A DNA stretch of 64,000 nucleotides. Source: Pandoraea captiosa (GTDB taxonomy: Bacteria; Pseudomonadota; Gammaproteobacteria; Burkholderiales; Burkholderiaceae). Every line of letters begins with the position of its first letter. Position 1 is the first letter of the stretch. Under the pieces are notes generated by a model, which did no database searches, was not told where the DNA came from, and worked only from the letters and a program-made list of their open reading frames with translations. A program made the translations under genes and the position numbers. Positions 1 to 9,066 of the stretch are shown here, piece by piece. The DNA is taken from contig NZ_CABPSQ010000015.1 in assembly GCF_902459775.1 (NCBI RefSeq), positions 1-64,000 on the forward strand, written 5' to 3'.

Positions 1-938
1 CCGTGCACCTTGACGACTTCGTCGGCCACCGACAGCGGGCAGTTGCCGCCGCCGTTCGCGCCGCGACCGGCCGCCAGATCGATGATCACCGACCCCGGCT
101 TCATGGCTTTGACGGTGTCTTCGGCAATGAGCGTGGGCGCCGCGCGCCCCGGGATCAGTGCGGTGGAAATGACGATGTCCGCCTGCGTGAGACGCGTGTG
201 CACGAGTTGCGCCTGACGGGCCAGCCACGCGGCAGGCATGGGCCGCGCATAGCCGCCCACGCCCTTGGCGATTTCACGCTCTTCGTCCGTCTCGAAGGGC
301 ACGTCGATGAACTTCGCGCCCAGCGATTCGATCTGCTCGCGCACGGCCGGACGCACGTCGGAGGCTTCGATGACCGCCCCCAGGCGCTTGGCCGTCGCAA
401 TGGCCTGAAGGCCGGCCACGCCCGCACCGAGCACGACCAGTCGTGCGGCCTTGACCGTACCGGCGGCGGTCATGAGCATCGGCATGAAGCGTTGATAGAG
501 GTTCGCCGCGAGCATCACGGCCTTGTAGCCGGCGATGTTGGCCTGCGAGGAGAGCACGTCCATACTCTGCGCGCGCGTGGTGCGCGGTGCGGCTTCCAGC
601 GCGAAGGCGGTGACACCGGCCGCCGCCATGCGCGCGTTGTTTTCGGCATCGAACGGATTGAGCATGCCGACCACTACGCTGCCACGTGGGATCTGAGCGA
701 GTTCGTCGGCAGACGGGGCGCGTACCTTGAGTACGAGTTCTGCGCCAAGTGCATCGGCAGCGCTGCCGAGCGTGGCGCCCGCAGCTTCGAAGGCGGCGTC
801 GGGTACGCTCGCGGCGTCTCCTGCGCCGCGTCCGATCACGACCTGATGTCCTGACGCGACCAGCTTCTTCACCGTTTCGGGCGTAGCCGCGACACGGGAT
901 TCGCCGGCAAGCGTCTCGGCGGGAATGCCGATTCTCAT
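1..938 (-). CDS. pntA: NAD(P) transhydrogenase subunit alpha (partial, N-terminal part)
   Basis: This is the catalytic NAD-binding subunit of the proton-translocating transhydrogenase, which passes hydride between NADH and NADP+ at the inner membrane. About 312 codons are visible and the gene runs off the left edge of the window. The N-terminus MRIGIPAETLAGESRVAATP is typical of the AlaDH/PNT family, and a Rossmann motif VLGAGVAGLQAIATAKRLGA lies near residues 165-185. The start is set by an AAGGAG site just upstream of the ATG at 936-938. The membrane subunits would lie outside the window. The family is certain; how the full enzyme is split into subunits cannot be seen. Confidence 0.93.
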   Translation of the reverse strand, partial: MRIGIPAETLAGESRVAATPETVKKLVASGHQVVIGRGAGDAASVPDAAFEAAGATLGSAADALGAELVLKVRAPSADELAQIPRGSVVVGMLNPFDAENNARMAAAGVTAFALEAAPRTTRAQSMDVLSSQANIAGYKAVMLAANLYQRFMPMLMTAAGTVKAARLVVLGAGVAGLQAIATAKRLGAVIEASDVRPAVREQIESLGAKFIDVPFETDEEREIAKGVGGYARPMPAAWLARQAQLVHTRLTQADIVISTALIPGRAAPTLIAEDTVKAMKPGSVIIDLAAGRGANGGGNCPLSVADEVVKVH

Positions 939-1362
939 TGCGTATCTCCTTGGGTTTGTGAACTGATCTCATCAGCGGCCAAGGAGCCGCAGCGCATGCG
1001 CTGCCGGGGCAGACGCACTACCTGTTTCGCCGCTGATGACATTAGTCCTGCACAAACCACTGCATTCGAACTACTGCAAAAACCGGTGATGCGGTACTGC
1101 ACCTGCACATCGCACTTCGCTAGTGCTCGAAGCTTACCCGAAGATTACAAACACGCCTATTGCACGCATCGGCATATCAATATGAACGAATCCGTATGAA
1201 TCCCACGGTCATGACGCTTCAATTCGTCGCGATTCGGCCGACCGGCCGGTCGGTCTTGAAAGTCGCCCTCTCCAGCGCCAAACCTTGCCAGACGGTAAAA
1301 TGTCGCTTTTATCGGGGCGACTTCGTCCCGAGGTCGTCACCCGCGCCACGCAAGGAAGCGCC
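939..1362. other. Intergenic region between pntA and the Nudix gene
   Basis: This 424-bp divergent region has no convincing gene. It should carry the pntA promoter on the left and the Nudix-mnmA promoter on the right. A perfect 16-bp palindrome sits at 1238-1253. An AAGGAAG ribosome site at 1352-1358 precedes the Nudix ATG. The short frames here lack ribosome sites and family features. Confidence 0.6.
1238..1253. promoter_or_regulatory. Perfect 16-bp palindrome, possible operator
   Basis: The sequence ccgaccggccggtcgg is a perfect palindrome about 110 bp before the Nudix start. Its shape fits a dimeric regulator site, but GC-rich palindromes also arise by chance and no binding family is recognised. 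Confidence 0.3.
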
Positions 1363-1839
1363 ATGAATGCACGCTGGAAGCCCAACGTGACGGTTGCAGC
1401 GGTCGTCGAACGCGACGGCCGTTTTCTGTTTGTCGAAGAGCAAAAGCGTGCCGGTCTGTTGATCAACCAACCGGCCGGTCACCTGGAGCCGGGCGAATCG
1501 ATCCTCGACGCGGTGCGCCGCGAGGTGCTCGAAGAGACGGCGCATACGTTCGAACCCCAGCACCTGCTGGGTATCTATCTGGCCCCGGGACCGGACGATA
1601 TCGCTTACCTGCGTTTCACCTTCACCGGTACGCTGGGCGCGTTCGACGCATCGCGACCGCTCGACGAGGGCATCGTCGGCACGCTCTGGCTTACGCCGGA
1701 GCAGGTGCGCACGCAGCGGGCGCGGCATCGCTCACCGATTCTCGAGCGGTGCATGGACGATTACCTGCGCGGGGTACGTTACGACCTCGACATACTTCAG
1801 ACCCATCCGGCGCTGACCGGCGGGCAAGGCAACACATGA
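1363..1839 (+). CDS. Nudix hydrolase, NudJ-like
   Basis: A 158-residue cytoplasmic Nudix pyrophosphohydrolase. The Nudix box begins GHLEPGES and ends RREVLEE (about residues 39-60), supplying the metal-binding glutamates; the last two box residues, TA, depart from the canonical pattern. The ATG at 1363 is chosen because AAGGAAG sits 5-11 bases upstream and the protein then opens [15 protein letters not shown], normal for the family. Its stop overlaps the mnmA ATG (ATGA), so the two are probably translationally coupled. E. coli NudJ is likewise linked to mnmA and acts on thiamine pyrophosphate and nucleotides; the substrate here is inferred. Confidence 0.9.
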   Translation: MNARWKPNVTVAAVVERDGRFLFVEEQKRAGLLINQPAGHLEPGESILDAVRREVLEETAHTFEPQHLLGIYLAPGPDDIAYLRFTFTGTLGAFDASRPLDEGIVGTLWLTPEQVRTQRARHRSPILERCMDDYLRGVRYDLDILQTHPALTGGQGNT

Positions 1840-2999
1840 GTCAAAAACGCGTAGTGGTGGGCATGTCGGGCGGCGTGGATTCGTCGGTCACGGCATGGCT
1901 GCTCAAACAACAAGGCTACGACGTCGTCGGTCTGTTCATGAAGAACTGGGAAGACGATGACGATAGCGAATACTGTTCGACCCGGCAGGACTGGATCGAC
2001 GTGGTGTCGGTCGCCGACCTGATCGGCATCGACGTCGAAGCGGTGAATTTCGCCGCGGAATACAAGGACCGCGTTTTCGCGGAGTTCCTGCGCGAGTATT
2101 CGGCCGGGCGCACACCCAACCCCGACGTGCTGTGCAACGCCGAGATCAAGTTCAAGGCGTTTCTCGACCATGCCGTGGCGCTGGGGGGCGAGACCATCGC
2201 CACCGGCCATTACGCCCGCGTGCGCGAGCGCGAGGGGCGCTTTGAGTTGCTCAAGGCCTTCGATCACACGAAGGACCAGAGCTACTTCCTGCACCGCCTG
2301 AACCAGATGCAGCTCTCGCGCACGATGTTCCCGCTCGGCGAAATGCCGAAGACGAAGGTCCGCGAGATTGCCGCGCAAATCGGCTTGCCGAACGCGAAGA
2401 AGAAAGACTCGACGGGAATCTGCTTCATCGGGGAGCGTCCGTTCCGGGACTTCCTCAATCGCTACTTGCCGACCAAGCCGGGGCCGATGAAGACGCCGGA
2501 CGGCACGGTCGTCGGCGAACACGTGGGCCTGGCGTTCTATACGCTGGGTCAACGCAAGGGCATTGGTCTGGGCGGCAGCCGCGACGGCTCGGGCGAGCCG
2601 TGGTTCGTCGCGCGCAAGGACATGGCGAACAATACGCTTTACGTGGTGCAGGGACATGACCACCCCTGGTTGCTCTCCAGCACGCTCGACGCCGAAGACC
2701 TGTCGTGGGTCGCCGGCGAGCCACCGGCCGAAGGCACCCGCTGCGGTGCGAAGACCCGCTATCGGCAGGCTGACGCGGCATGCGAAGTGGTGCGTGCCGA
2801 TGACGGCGGACTGACGCTGTCGTTCTCGGACGCTCAGTGGGCCGTTACCCCAGGGCAGTCGGCCGTGCTTTACGACGGCGAGGTCTGTCTGGGCGGTGGC
2901 ATCATCGCCGCCACAACCCCGGCCGTTGCCGGCGAAGCGAATACGCAACCCGCCGCGTCGGGCGCTGCCTCGAAACACACCATCCTCAATACGCATTGA
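1836..2999 (+). CDS. mnmA: tRNA-specific 2-thiouridylase MnmA
   Basis: MnmA adenylates and thiolates U34 of Lys, Glu and Gln tRNAs to give 2-thiouridine, taking sulfur from a relay. The 387-residue protein shows the PP-loop SGGVDSS at residues 11-17, a first catalytic cysteine in NPDVLCNAE and a second in [12 protein letters not shown]. The ATG at 1836 overlaps the Nudix stop and opens [17 protein letters not shown]. The C-terminal ~20 residues are Ala/Thr-rich and probably unstructured. No in-frame problem is seen. Confidence 0.97.
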   Translation: MSQKRVVVGMSGGVDSSVTAWLLKQQGYDVVGLFMKNWEDDDDSEYCSTRQDWIDVVSVADLIGIDVEAVNFAAEYKDRVFAEFLREYSAGRTPNPDVLCNAEIKFKAFLDHAVALGGETIATGHYARVREREGRFELLKAFDHTKDQSYFLHRLNQMQLSRTMFPLGEMPKTKVREIAAQIGLPNAKKKDSTGICFIGERPFRDFLNRYLPTKPGPMKTPDGTVVGEHVGLAFYTLGQRKGIGLGGSRDGSGEPWFVARKDMANNTLYVVQGHDHPWLLSSTLDAEDLSWVAGEPPAEGTRCGAKTRYRQADAACEVVRADDGGLTLSFSDAQWAVTPGQSAVLYDGEVCLGGGIIAATTPAVAGEANTQPAASGAASKHTILNTH

Positions 3000-3073
3000 A
3001 GCCGCCGGCGCTTGCCGGGGGTCACCCGGCAGCGTGCCGGCGAGTGTCCCCCCGCAAAAGCCAAGGAGGTTTC

Positions 3074-4681
3074 ATGTTTTCGCGCCGATTTCTGGCTCTC
3101 TGGATCGCCGTGGCGTTGCTCGTCGCAACGCTCGTGCTGGTGCTCGTGGACGGATGGAATCCGCTTTGGCCGATACCGTTCGCCGCACTCGTCGCCCTCG
3201 GTGTCTGGGATGTCGTGCAGCAGCGTCATGCCGTGCTGCGCAATTACCCGCTTTGGGGACATTTCCGATTCCTGTTCGAGTTCATTCGCCCGGAAATCCG
3301 CCAGTATTTCGTCGAGGACGATACGTCCGAGACCCCGTTCTCGCGCGCGCAGCGCAGCATCGTTTATCAGCGGGCGAAGGGCGATGTCGACAGCCGTCCG
3401 TTCGGCACGGAGCTCGACGTCAAGGCCACGGGCTACGAATGGATTGCGCATTCGCTTGCGCCCACGGTGCTGAAGGACCACGACTTTCGCATCACGATCG
3501 GACCGGATCGCGCACAGCCGTATTCGGCGTCGATCTTCAATATCTCGGCGATGAGTTTCGGCGCATTGTCCGCCAACGCGATTCGCGCACTCAACCGCGG
3601 CGCGAAGCTCGGCAACTTCATTCATGACACGGGGGAAGGCTCGATCTCGCCGCACCATCGCGAGCAGGGTGGCGATCTGATATGGGAAGTGGCGTCGGGC
3701 TACTTCGGATGCCGCAACGACGACGGTACGTTCAATGCCGAGAAGTTCGCCGCGCAGGCCACCACGCCGCAGGTGAAGATGATCGAGGTGAAACTCTCGC
3801 AAGGGGCGAAGCCGGGGCACGGCGGTGTGCTGCCCGCAGCCAAGATCACGCCGGAGATCTCCGCGACGCGCGGTGTGCCGATGGGGCAGGACTGCATTTC
3901 GCCGTCACGTCACAGCGAGTTCTCCACCCCGTTGGGGCTGCTGCAATTCGTCGATCGCCTGCGAACCCTCTCGGGCGGCAAGCCCACAGGCTTCAAGTTG
4001 TGTATCGGCCATCCGTGGGAGTTTTTCGGCATCGTGAAGGCCATGCTCGAGAGCGGCATCCTGCCCGACTTCATCGTGGTGGACGGCTCGGAGGGTGGCA
4101 CCGGCGCCGCGCCGCTGGAGTTTACCGACCATGTGGGCGCACCGTTGCAGGAGGGGCTGCTGCTCGTGCACAACACGCTCGTGGGGGCGGGACTGCGCGA
4201 GAAAATCCGCATCGGCGCCTCGGGCAAGATCGTGACGGCGTTCGATATTGCGCGCACGCTCGCGATCGGCGCGGACTGGTGCAACTCGGCGCGCGGTTTC
4301 ATGTTCGCCATTGGCTGCATTCAATCGCAGAAGTGCCACACGGACCGTTGTCCGACCGGGGTTGCGACGCAGGATATGTTGCGTCAACGCGCATTGGTCG
4401 TACCGGACAAGGCGCAGCGCGTGCATCAGTTCCATTCGCAGACGCTGCACGCGTTGCAGGAGTTGATTCAGGCGGCGGGGTTGTCGCATCCGTCGGATCT
4501 GCGTGCGCATCACATCGTCAAGCGCGTGTCGTCCAACGAAATTCGTCTCATGTCGGAGTCGCTCAAGTATCTGGAACCCGGCGATCTGCTGCGTGGCCAG
4601 TTCCGCTACCAGTTGTACGAGAAGTACTGGCCGATGGCGCGTTCCGACAGCTTTTCCCCGGTGGAAGTCGCGCGGTCGTAA
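3074..4681 (+). CDS. FMN-binding glutamate synthase family protein (membrane anchored)
   Basis: A 535-residue relative of the synthase domain of glutamate synthase, lacking the glutaminase domain. Two N-terminal hydrophobic segments (about residues 5-50) suggest an inner-membrane anchor. The TIM-barrel FMN region follows, including GSEGGTGAAP. A cysteine cluster GCIQSQKCHTDRCPTG matches the 3Fe-4S ligand pattern of GltB. The start is set by the AAGGAGGT site at 3063-3070. Reaction and substrate are unknown: family members are common but mostly uncharacterised, so gltB should not be assigned. A strong terminator follows. Confidence 0.88.
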   Translation: MFSRRFLALWIAVALLVATLVLVLVDGWNPLWPIPFAALVALGVWDVVQQRHAVLRNYPLWGHFRFLFEFIRPEIRQYFVEDDTSETPFSRAQRSIVYQRAKGDVDSRPFGTELDVKATGYEWIAHSLAPTVLKDHDFRITIGPDRAQPYSASIFNISAMSFGALSANAIRALNRGAKLGNFIHDTGEGSISPHHREQGGDLIWEVASGYFGCRNDDGTFNAEKFAAQATTPQVKMIEVKLSQGAKPGHGGVLPAAKITPEISATRGVPMGQDCISPSRHSEFSTPLGLLQFVDRLRTLSGGKPTGFKLCIGHPWEFFGIVKAMLESGILPDFIVVDGSEGGTGAAPLEFTDHVGAPLQEGLLLVHNTLVGAGLREKIRIGASGKIVTAFDIARTLAIGADWCNSARGFMFAIGCIQSQKCHTDRCPTGVATQDMLRQRALVVPDKAQRVHQFHSQTLHALQELIQAAGLSHPSDLRAHHIVKRVSSNEIRLMSESLKYLEPGDLLRGQFRYQLYEKYWPMARSDSFSPVEVARS

Positions 4682-4767
4682 GGGGCGCTGTAAGGGGCGC
4701 CGCAAGGGTCTCCGTAAGGCCGCCGCTGCATGGCGGCATAGCCACAAGTTCGGCTCTCACGAGCAAG

Positions 4768-4796
4768 CCCGGTGCGAAGCGGCGCCGGGTTTTTTC
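4768..4796 (+). terminator. Rho-independent terminator after the glutamate-synthase-like gene
   Basis: A perfect 8-bp stem (cccggtgc / gcgccggg, one G-U pair) with a 6-base loop is followed directly by a T run. It separates the housekeeping block from the T3SS locus. Confidence 0.85.
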
Positions 4797-4950
4797 GTTT
4801 ACCGACAGTTTTCTTCCCAAATGCCAAAAGTGCAGGGCATGGTGACCGACATTAAGGTCTCCACCGGATGATGCTCGCGCGCGTACTCGCCTATCGTGTG
4901 GCCTTCGACTTTGTCATCCCGCCGACGGATTGTCGTCAGAGGAGGAGCCT

Positions 4951-5751
4951 ATGAGTACGGTGCGATTTCTGATCAGCCGCCACGACGTCAAACTCAATGT
5001 GAACGGTCTCGTACACGCGCTGCCTGCGGGCAGCATGACCGCGACCAGTTCGGAGGCGACGATCGACGCCCACGGGCCGGTGGTGTCGCACGATTTTCAC
5101 GCGTGCGATTTGCAGGCCCTGTATCCGGATGTCGTCGATCTGCTCGATCGTCGTCCGTTGGGCGTCTTTCATCGACAAGCGGCGCGTACGCTGGTGCTCG
5201 AACCCACGATGGTGGACGTGGCAATGACGTTGCAGCACGTCGACCGCATGGCGATGCTTCGCTTCTTTTACGTCTACTGTCTTTGCCGCGACCAACGGTA
5301 CTTCTCGGCGATGCTGCGCCAGACGATTGCGGGCAGCCACTCGCTGTTCGATTTCGTCGAAGCGAATTTTCATCGGCCCTGGCCGGTCGGACGCCTCGCC
5401 GAAGAGTTCGGCATGCCGTTGCGCAAGTTTCGCTATCTGTTCCAGCAGACCTACGGCATGCCCGCCAAGCAGTGGTTGCTGGAGCGGCGTCTGAGGCTCG
5501 CGCGCGATCTGCTGCTGTCAACGCGACACAAGGTACTCGACATCGCGCTCGAGTGCGGCTTTACCAACCACGCGCATTTCACCGACACGTTCCGCAAGCG
5601 CTTCGACTGTGCCCCGACGGAGATACGTCTTGGGGCGCCACCGCAGCGAGGTGGGCGACGTGTCGCCATGCCGCGCGCCGACGCATACGCCGCCATGCGC
5701 GCCGATCTGGTCGCCGGTCATGGCGCAATGACCGATGCGGAGGTGGCATGA
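4951..5751 (+). CDS. AraC-family transcriptional regulator of the T3SS locus
   Basis: A 266-residue regulator with a poorly conserved N-terminal half and a C-terminal AraC DNA-binding domain (about residues 130-225). The second helix-turn-helix signature is clear: VLDIALECGFTNHAHFTDTFRKRF. The ATG at 4951 is preceded by GAGGAG; an earlier in-frame codon has no such site. Its stop overlaps the needle-gene start (ATGA), so it is the first gene of the forward sctF operon and a likely local activator. SPI-1-type and Hrp systems use AraC proteins, while SPI-2 itself relies on SsrB, so this pairing is unusual. Confidence 0.88.
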   Translation: MSTVRFLISRHDVKLNVNGLVHALPAGSMTATSSEATIDAHGPVVSHDFHACDLQALYPDVVDLLDRRPLGVFHRQAARTLVLEPTMVDVAMTLQHVDRMAMLRFFYVYCLCRDQRYFSAMLRQTIAGSHSLFDFVEANFHRPWPVGRLAEEFGMPLRKFRYLFQQTYGMPAKQWLLERRLRLARDLLLSTRHKVLDIALECGFTNHAHFTDTFRKRFDCAPTEIRLGAPPQRGGRRVAMPRADAYAAMRADLVAGHGAMTDAEVA

Positions 5752-5966
5752 ACGTCGAAGAGATTCATCGCGGCATGGGCGAAGGTGTGCGGCGCATGTC
5801 CGACGAAGCGACGCAAGCCGTTCGTACGGAGAGAACGAACGACCCGCGCGGCATGCTCGATGTGCAGTTCAAGTTACAGCAGTTCTCCACGGCGGTGAGC
5901 TTGCACAGCGCGACGATCAAGCTCATCAAGGATACGTTGATGGGCATCATTGCCAAGATTGCCTGA
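5748..5966 (+). CDS. sctF: T3SS needle protein SctF, SsaG/EscF type
   Basis: A 72-residue needle subunit, the length expected for SsaG or EscF. Two helices flank an NDP turn (TNDPRGMLDVQFKLQQ), and the C-terminus IKDTLMGIIAKIA closely resembles the SsaG end as I remember it. It polymerises outside the cell into the hollow needle. The ATG overlaps the regulator stop and follows a GGAGGTG site. The C-terminal match is the best single sign that this is an SPI-2-family injectisome rather than Hrp, Ysc or Inv. Confidence 0.87.
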   Translation: MNVEEIHRGMGEGVRRMSDEATQAVRTERTNDPRGMLDVQFKLQQFSTAVSLHSATIKLIKDTLMGIIAKIA

Positions 5967-6079
5967 TGGTCGCGCAAATGCCCGGTGCTGCGGGTCCTGC
6001 CGGGTGACACCGCGACCTGTTGCTCGTTTCACGCGTCGCACGCACAGGGCCGCGCGATAGGCGTGAGACACCGGACATC

Positions 6080-6589
6080 ATGAAGAAATCGCTTCAATCA
6101 TTCGCCGAACACGATACGACACAATGGCTCGACACGTCGGTGCGTCAGCAGATTGTCGAGTTGGCGCTGGCCGGGGCGCAGCACGGCATGGAGACGCAAG
6201 CGCGGGTCATTCTGCGCGCACTTCCCGCGCTCGTGGCGCAGCAGGAGGCGCGTCTGTGCCTTCACGCCGCACTGCTCATCGCGCTGGGCGACACATCGGC
6301 CGCACGTGACTGCCTGGCAGACCTTGCGACACGCGGGCGAGCCGACGACCCCACCGCGAACGTGCTGCGGCATTGGCTGGACGCGACCGATGCCAGTCAG
6401 TCGCGGCGTCGCGTGATCGCATCGCGGGCTTCGCTTTCGTCTCCTCTCTCGCCTCTGTCTTCTCCTTCGCCTTCTCGCTCGCCTTCTCACTCGCCTTCTG
6501 ACTCGCCTTCTGACTCGCCTCCCCCTTCCTCCGCCGAGCTTGAAACCGAGACGCTCGCCGCGGTTTCCTCATCGATTCCTTCGTTATGA
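6080..6589 (+). CDS. sctG: SctG/SsaH-like needle co-chaperone with a low-complexity tail
   Basis: A 169-residue protein between the needle and inner-rod genes, the position of ssaH in SPI-2. Residues 1-105 are helical and TPR-like, fitting SsaH/YscG chaperones that hold the needle subunit soluble. The remaining ~60 residues are Ser/Pro/Arg-rich, encoded by four near-identical 12-bp units (6467-6514). Known SsaH/YscG proteins are about 75-115 residues, so the tail is extra. The start MKKSLQSF at 6080 is the first ATG giving a normal N-terminus. Its stop overlaps the sctI ATG. Assignment rests on position and fold style more than on clear motifs. Confidence 0.68.
   Translation: MKKSLQSFAEHDTTQWLDTSVRQQIVELALAGAQHGMETQARVILRALPALVAQQEARLCLHAALLIALGDTSAARDCLADLATRGRADDPTANVLRHWLDATDASQSRRRVIASRASLSSPLSPLSSPSPSRSPSHSPSDSPSDSPPPSSAELETETLAAVSSSIPSL
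6467..6514 (+). repeat. 12-bp tandem repeat in the sctG 3' end
   Basis: Four consecutive 12-bp units of the form tcgccttctNac encode the Ser-Pro-Ser-(Arg/His/Asp) tail. The period is a multiple of three, so gain or loss of a unit keeps the frame. Confidence 0.85.
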
Positions 6590-6945
6590 CGACCCTTTCC
6601 ACGCCTCAAGTGACAGCGCACATGCCCGCTGCCACCGCGCCGACACCGGCGTTTCGTTCGCTACCGAATGGCAACCTGGAAGTCGACGGCGCGAGCTTCG
6701 CCCAGGCGCTACGCAGTGCGCCCTCGTTGCCGGAACATCATCTGCTCAACGCCGCGGGAAAATTGGCGGCTAACACCGACTACCTCGCTCAGCGCGTGAC
6801 GCTCGACGACCGAATGCTCGACGACCCGACGCGTCTGCTCGAAGCGCAGCGCGAGATCACCGAGCGCGTGATTGCGCTGGAGTTCGTCGCGAAGGTCTCG
6901 GGGGCGATGACGCAAGGCGTGAACAAGCTGGTTCATATGCAATGA
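6586..6945 (+). CDS. sctI: T3SS inner rod protein SctI (SsaI-like)
   Basis: A 119-residue protein in the ssaI position. The C-terminal ~75 residues (LLNAAGKLAAN ... EFVAKVSGAMTQGVNKLVHMQ) are helical and fit the inner-rod family, which links the export gate to the needle in the periplasm. The N-terminal ~40 residues are Thr/Ala/Pro-rich and probably an unstructured export signal; the Salmonella protein is shorter at about 80. It overlaps sctG at its start and nearly touches sctJ. Position and the C-terminal helix are the evidence. Confidence 0.75.
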   Translation: MTTLSTPQVTAHMPAATAPTPAFRSLPNGNLEVDGASFAQALRSAPSLPEHHLLNAAGKLAANTDYLAQRVTLDDRMLDDPTRLLEAQREITERVIALEFVAKVSGAMTQGVNKLVHMQ

Positions 6946-6959
6946 CGAGGTCAATTCAT

Positions 6960-7760
6960 ATGCCAGACACCGTCGCGCCGCGAAGGTCGGCGGCGGCGTG
7001 CATGCGCGTGGTGGTCGCGTGCGGATTGTTGCTGGCGCTTGCGGGATGCAAGGTGGAACTGCATCGGGCATTGAGCGAGACGGATGCCAACCAGATGCTC
7101 GCGTTGTTGCTGGTCTCCGGACTTCAGGCGGACAAGCGTGCCGACACCACCGGCATCACGGTTCGCATCGAGCGGGGCGACTTCGTTCGTGGCGTGGAAG
7201 TCCTTCGCCAACATGGCTTGCCGCGTCAAAAACGCGCGTCCGTCGAAGACGTGTTCCCGCCAGGGCAACTCGTGAGTTCGCCGGTGCAGGAGCAGGCCAA
7301 GCTCATCTTTCTCAAGGAGCAACGGCTTGAACGGATGCTGGCGGCGCTTGACGGCGTGATGGTCGCGGAGGTGTCCATTGCGCAGGTGCCCACCGATTCG
7401 GCGGGCCGCGCGACATTGCCGCCCGGCGTTGCGGTCTTCGTCAAATACAGCCCGGAGGTCAACATGACGCAACGCATGACCGATATTCGCAGTCTCGTGC
7501 ACGACAGCGTGCCGGGCGTGTCCCCCGAGCGCATCAGCATCGTGTTGCAGCCCGCGGACTATCGGTTGCCTCGCGCCGCCATCGAGGGTGGGCAAGGCAC
7601 GCAGGTCGAAGCGACCGGCAGGGCAGGGTGGCGTCCGGTCGTTGGATGGACCATGCTCGCCACGGCGGGCGTCGCGTTGGGGCTGTCGGGCATCGTGGCA
7701 TGGCGTCGGCGTGGCGTGTGGGTGGGCCGTCTGCGCCGGCGGGTGACGAGGGCGTCGTGA
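6960..7760 (+). CDS. sctJ: T3SS inner membrane ring lipoprotein SctJ
   Basis: SctJ forms the inner periplasmic ring of the basal body. The N-terminus is a lipoprotein signal with lipobox LALAGC (cysteine near residue 28). Two ring-building domains follow, including the conserved stretch PPGQLVSSPVQEQAKL, and a C-terminal membrane helix near residues 225-245. About 266 residues, close to SsaJ. The ATG at 6960 follows GAGG at a good distance; an upstream ATG at 6942 overlaps the sctI stop and is also possible. The stop overlaps the GTG of sctK. Confidence 0.94.
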   Translation: MPDTVAPRRSAAACMRVVVACGLLLALAGCKVELHRALSETDANQMLALLLVSGLQADKRADTTGITVRIERGDFVRGVEVLRQHGLPRQKRASVEDVFPPGQLVSSPVQEQAKLIFLKEQRLERMLAALDGVMVAEVSIAQVPTDSAGRATLPPGVAVFVKYSPEVNMTQRMTDIRSLVHDSVPGVSPERISIVLQPADYRLPRAAIEGGQGTQVEATGRAGWRPVVGWTMLATAGVALGLSGIVAWRRRGVWVGRLRRRVTRAS

Positions 7761-8401
7761 CCGATCGCCCGTCGCTTGCGCGTCTGATCTGGCAACCGGG
7801 GCGGCACATGGACGACGGCTGGTGGGACGTGTTCGGCATGGCGCCCTGGCGCGCGGTGTACCGCCAGCGCCCGGCATGTCGGGCGAGCGTCGATCGGCTA
7901 GTAATCGAGCAACGGGGGTGGCCAGCCCCCGAGCAATATGCGGACTGCCGCCCCGCGGACAGCGAGGCCGCGCGAGTCGCGTTGCATTTGATGCCGAGTC
8001 TTCGTCGCGTTGCGGTGGCCTACGGTCTGCGCACCCTGGGCTGCCCGGACTACCTCTTGCTGGGCGTCTACCGCCGCGCGTTGTCAGGTTGGCTCGACGC
8101 GTGGCAATGTGATCGTCTGCTGCTCATGCGGCGAGACTGGCCTTCCAAGGCCGCACTGGCACCGGAGGCGATCGGTTCGGCGGCGATGACGCTCACCGGG
8201 GCGTGTCTCGACGCCCTGAGGCGGGCGGACGCGCCCGGCTGCCACGGCGACGTGGCGACGGTTCACGCGGCTGTGCGCCAATTGTTGCCGCCGGCAAGTG
8301 AGGCAATGACGGCAACGGTTGATGTTCCCGTCGTGGAGGACATATGGCCGCAGCTCGCGGCGTTGGAGAGATTGCTATGTATGTCATCGACTACGCGCTG
8401 A
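7757..8401 (+). CDS. sctK: T3SS cytosolic platform protein SctK
   Basis: A 214-residue protein between sctJ and sctL, the slot of sctK in injectisome loci (in SPI-2 the poorly annotated ORF between ssaJ and ssaK). It is rich in Trp, Leu and Arg, has no signal or membrane helix, and includes LGCPDYLLLGVYRRAL, reminiscent of the YscK/OrgA family. SctK docks the SctQ pods to the SctD ring. The GTG start overlaps the sctJ stop (GTGA), and its 3' end overlaps sctL by 25 bases. The call is mainly by context. Confidence 0.68.
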   Translation: MTDRPSLARLIWQPGRHMDDGWWDVFGMAPWRAVYRQRPACRASVDRLVIEQRGWPAPEQYADCRPADSEAARVALHLMPSLRRVAVAYGLRTLGCPDYLLLGVYRRALSGWLDAWQCDRLLLMRRDWPSKAALAPEAIGSAAMTLTGACLDALRRADAPGCHGDVATVHAAVRQLLPPASEAMTATVDVPVVEDIWPQLAALERLLCMSSTTR

Positions 8402-9066
8402 CGCCAATTGAGACCATCGATGGCCCCGCTCCGGCGGGGCCCGTGATTTCCGGCGAGGCCCTGGCATCGTTGCGTGACCAGGCGAGCTTGCGCACCCGCT
8501 GGATGGAAGCGGCTCGCGCTGCGCGCGAGGCTGCCGCGGCCGAGCAGGCGCAGGCGCTGCGCGACATCGAGGCGGCGCGAAGTGCCTGGCAGGACACCGA
8601 ACTCGCGCGTGCGAGGCAGGCAGCCACGGCAATGGCTGACGCGGCGCGAGAGCAGGCGGTCATGCAGGCGGTGGATTGGCTGGTGGACGAGGCGTCGATG
8701 GAGCGTGAAATCGTGCGTTCGCTTGAGCGCCGGGTTGCCGACGCGCTCACCGGTGCCTTGTCGAGTTTCGTCGAGAACCTGAGTGTCGGCGAACGCGTGG
8801 CGCACCGCGTCAGCCGCGCATTACCGGGACTGGTGCGTGAAGGTGCGCTCGTATTACGCGTGCCGCCCGCACAGCAGTGCGCGGTGGCCGTTGCGTTACG
8901 TCAGGCAGACATCATGCTGCCCTGTGTGGAGGATGCGACCCTTGCCGATCGCCAGGCACGTCTCGAAAGCGAATGGGTTACCGTCTGCCTGGATCTGGAT
9001 GCCGACCTGGCGGCCGTCATCGATCGCTTGCGGGTGAGTCCGAGCCTGGAGGTCGCGTATGGTTGA
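8377..9066 (+). CDS. sctL: T3SS ATPase stator SctL (SsaK-like)
   Basis: A 229-residue member of the HrpE/YscL/FliH stator family, which links the SctN ATPase to the sorting platform and restrains its activity. Residues 35-105 are an Ala/Arg/Glu/Gln-rich helix, the expected coiled coil; the C-terminal part contains RALPGLVREGALVLRVPP, like the globular FliH domain. The ATG at 8377 has GGAGAG 6-11 bases upstream and gives MYVIDYALTP. It overlaps both neighbours, so tight translational coupling is likely. Confidence 0.83.
   Translation: MYVIDYALTPIETIDGPAPAGPVISGEALASLRDQASLRTRWMEAARAAREAAAAEQAQALRDIEAARSAWQDTELARARQAATAMADAAREQAVMQAVDWLVDEASMEREIVRSLERRVADALTGALSSFVENLSVGERVAHRVSRALPGLVREGALVLRVPPAQQCAVAVALRQADIMLPCVEDATLADRQARLESEWVTVCLDLDADLAAVIDRLRVSPSLEVAYG

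Noticed and set aside
1797-2996. Long reverse-strand frame opposite mnmA
   Set aside because: It is antisense to an intact mnmA and has the Arg/His-rich composition of a GC-driven shadow frame, with no family features.
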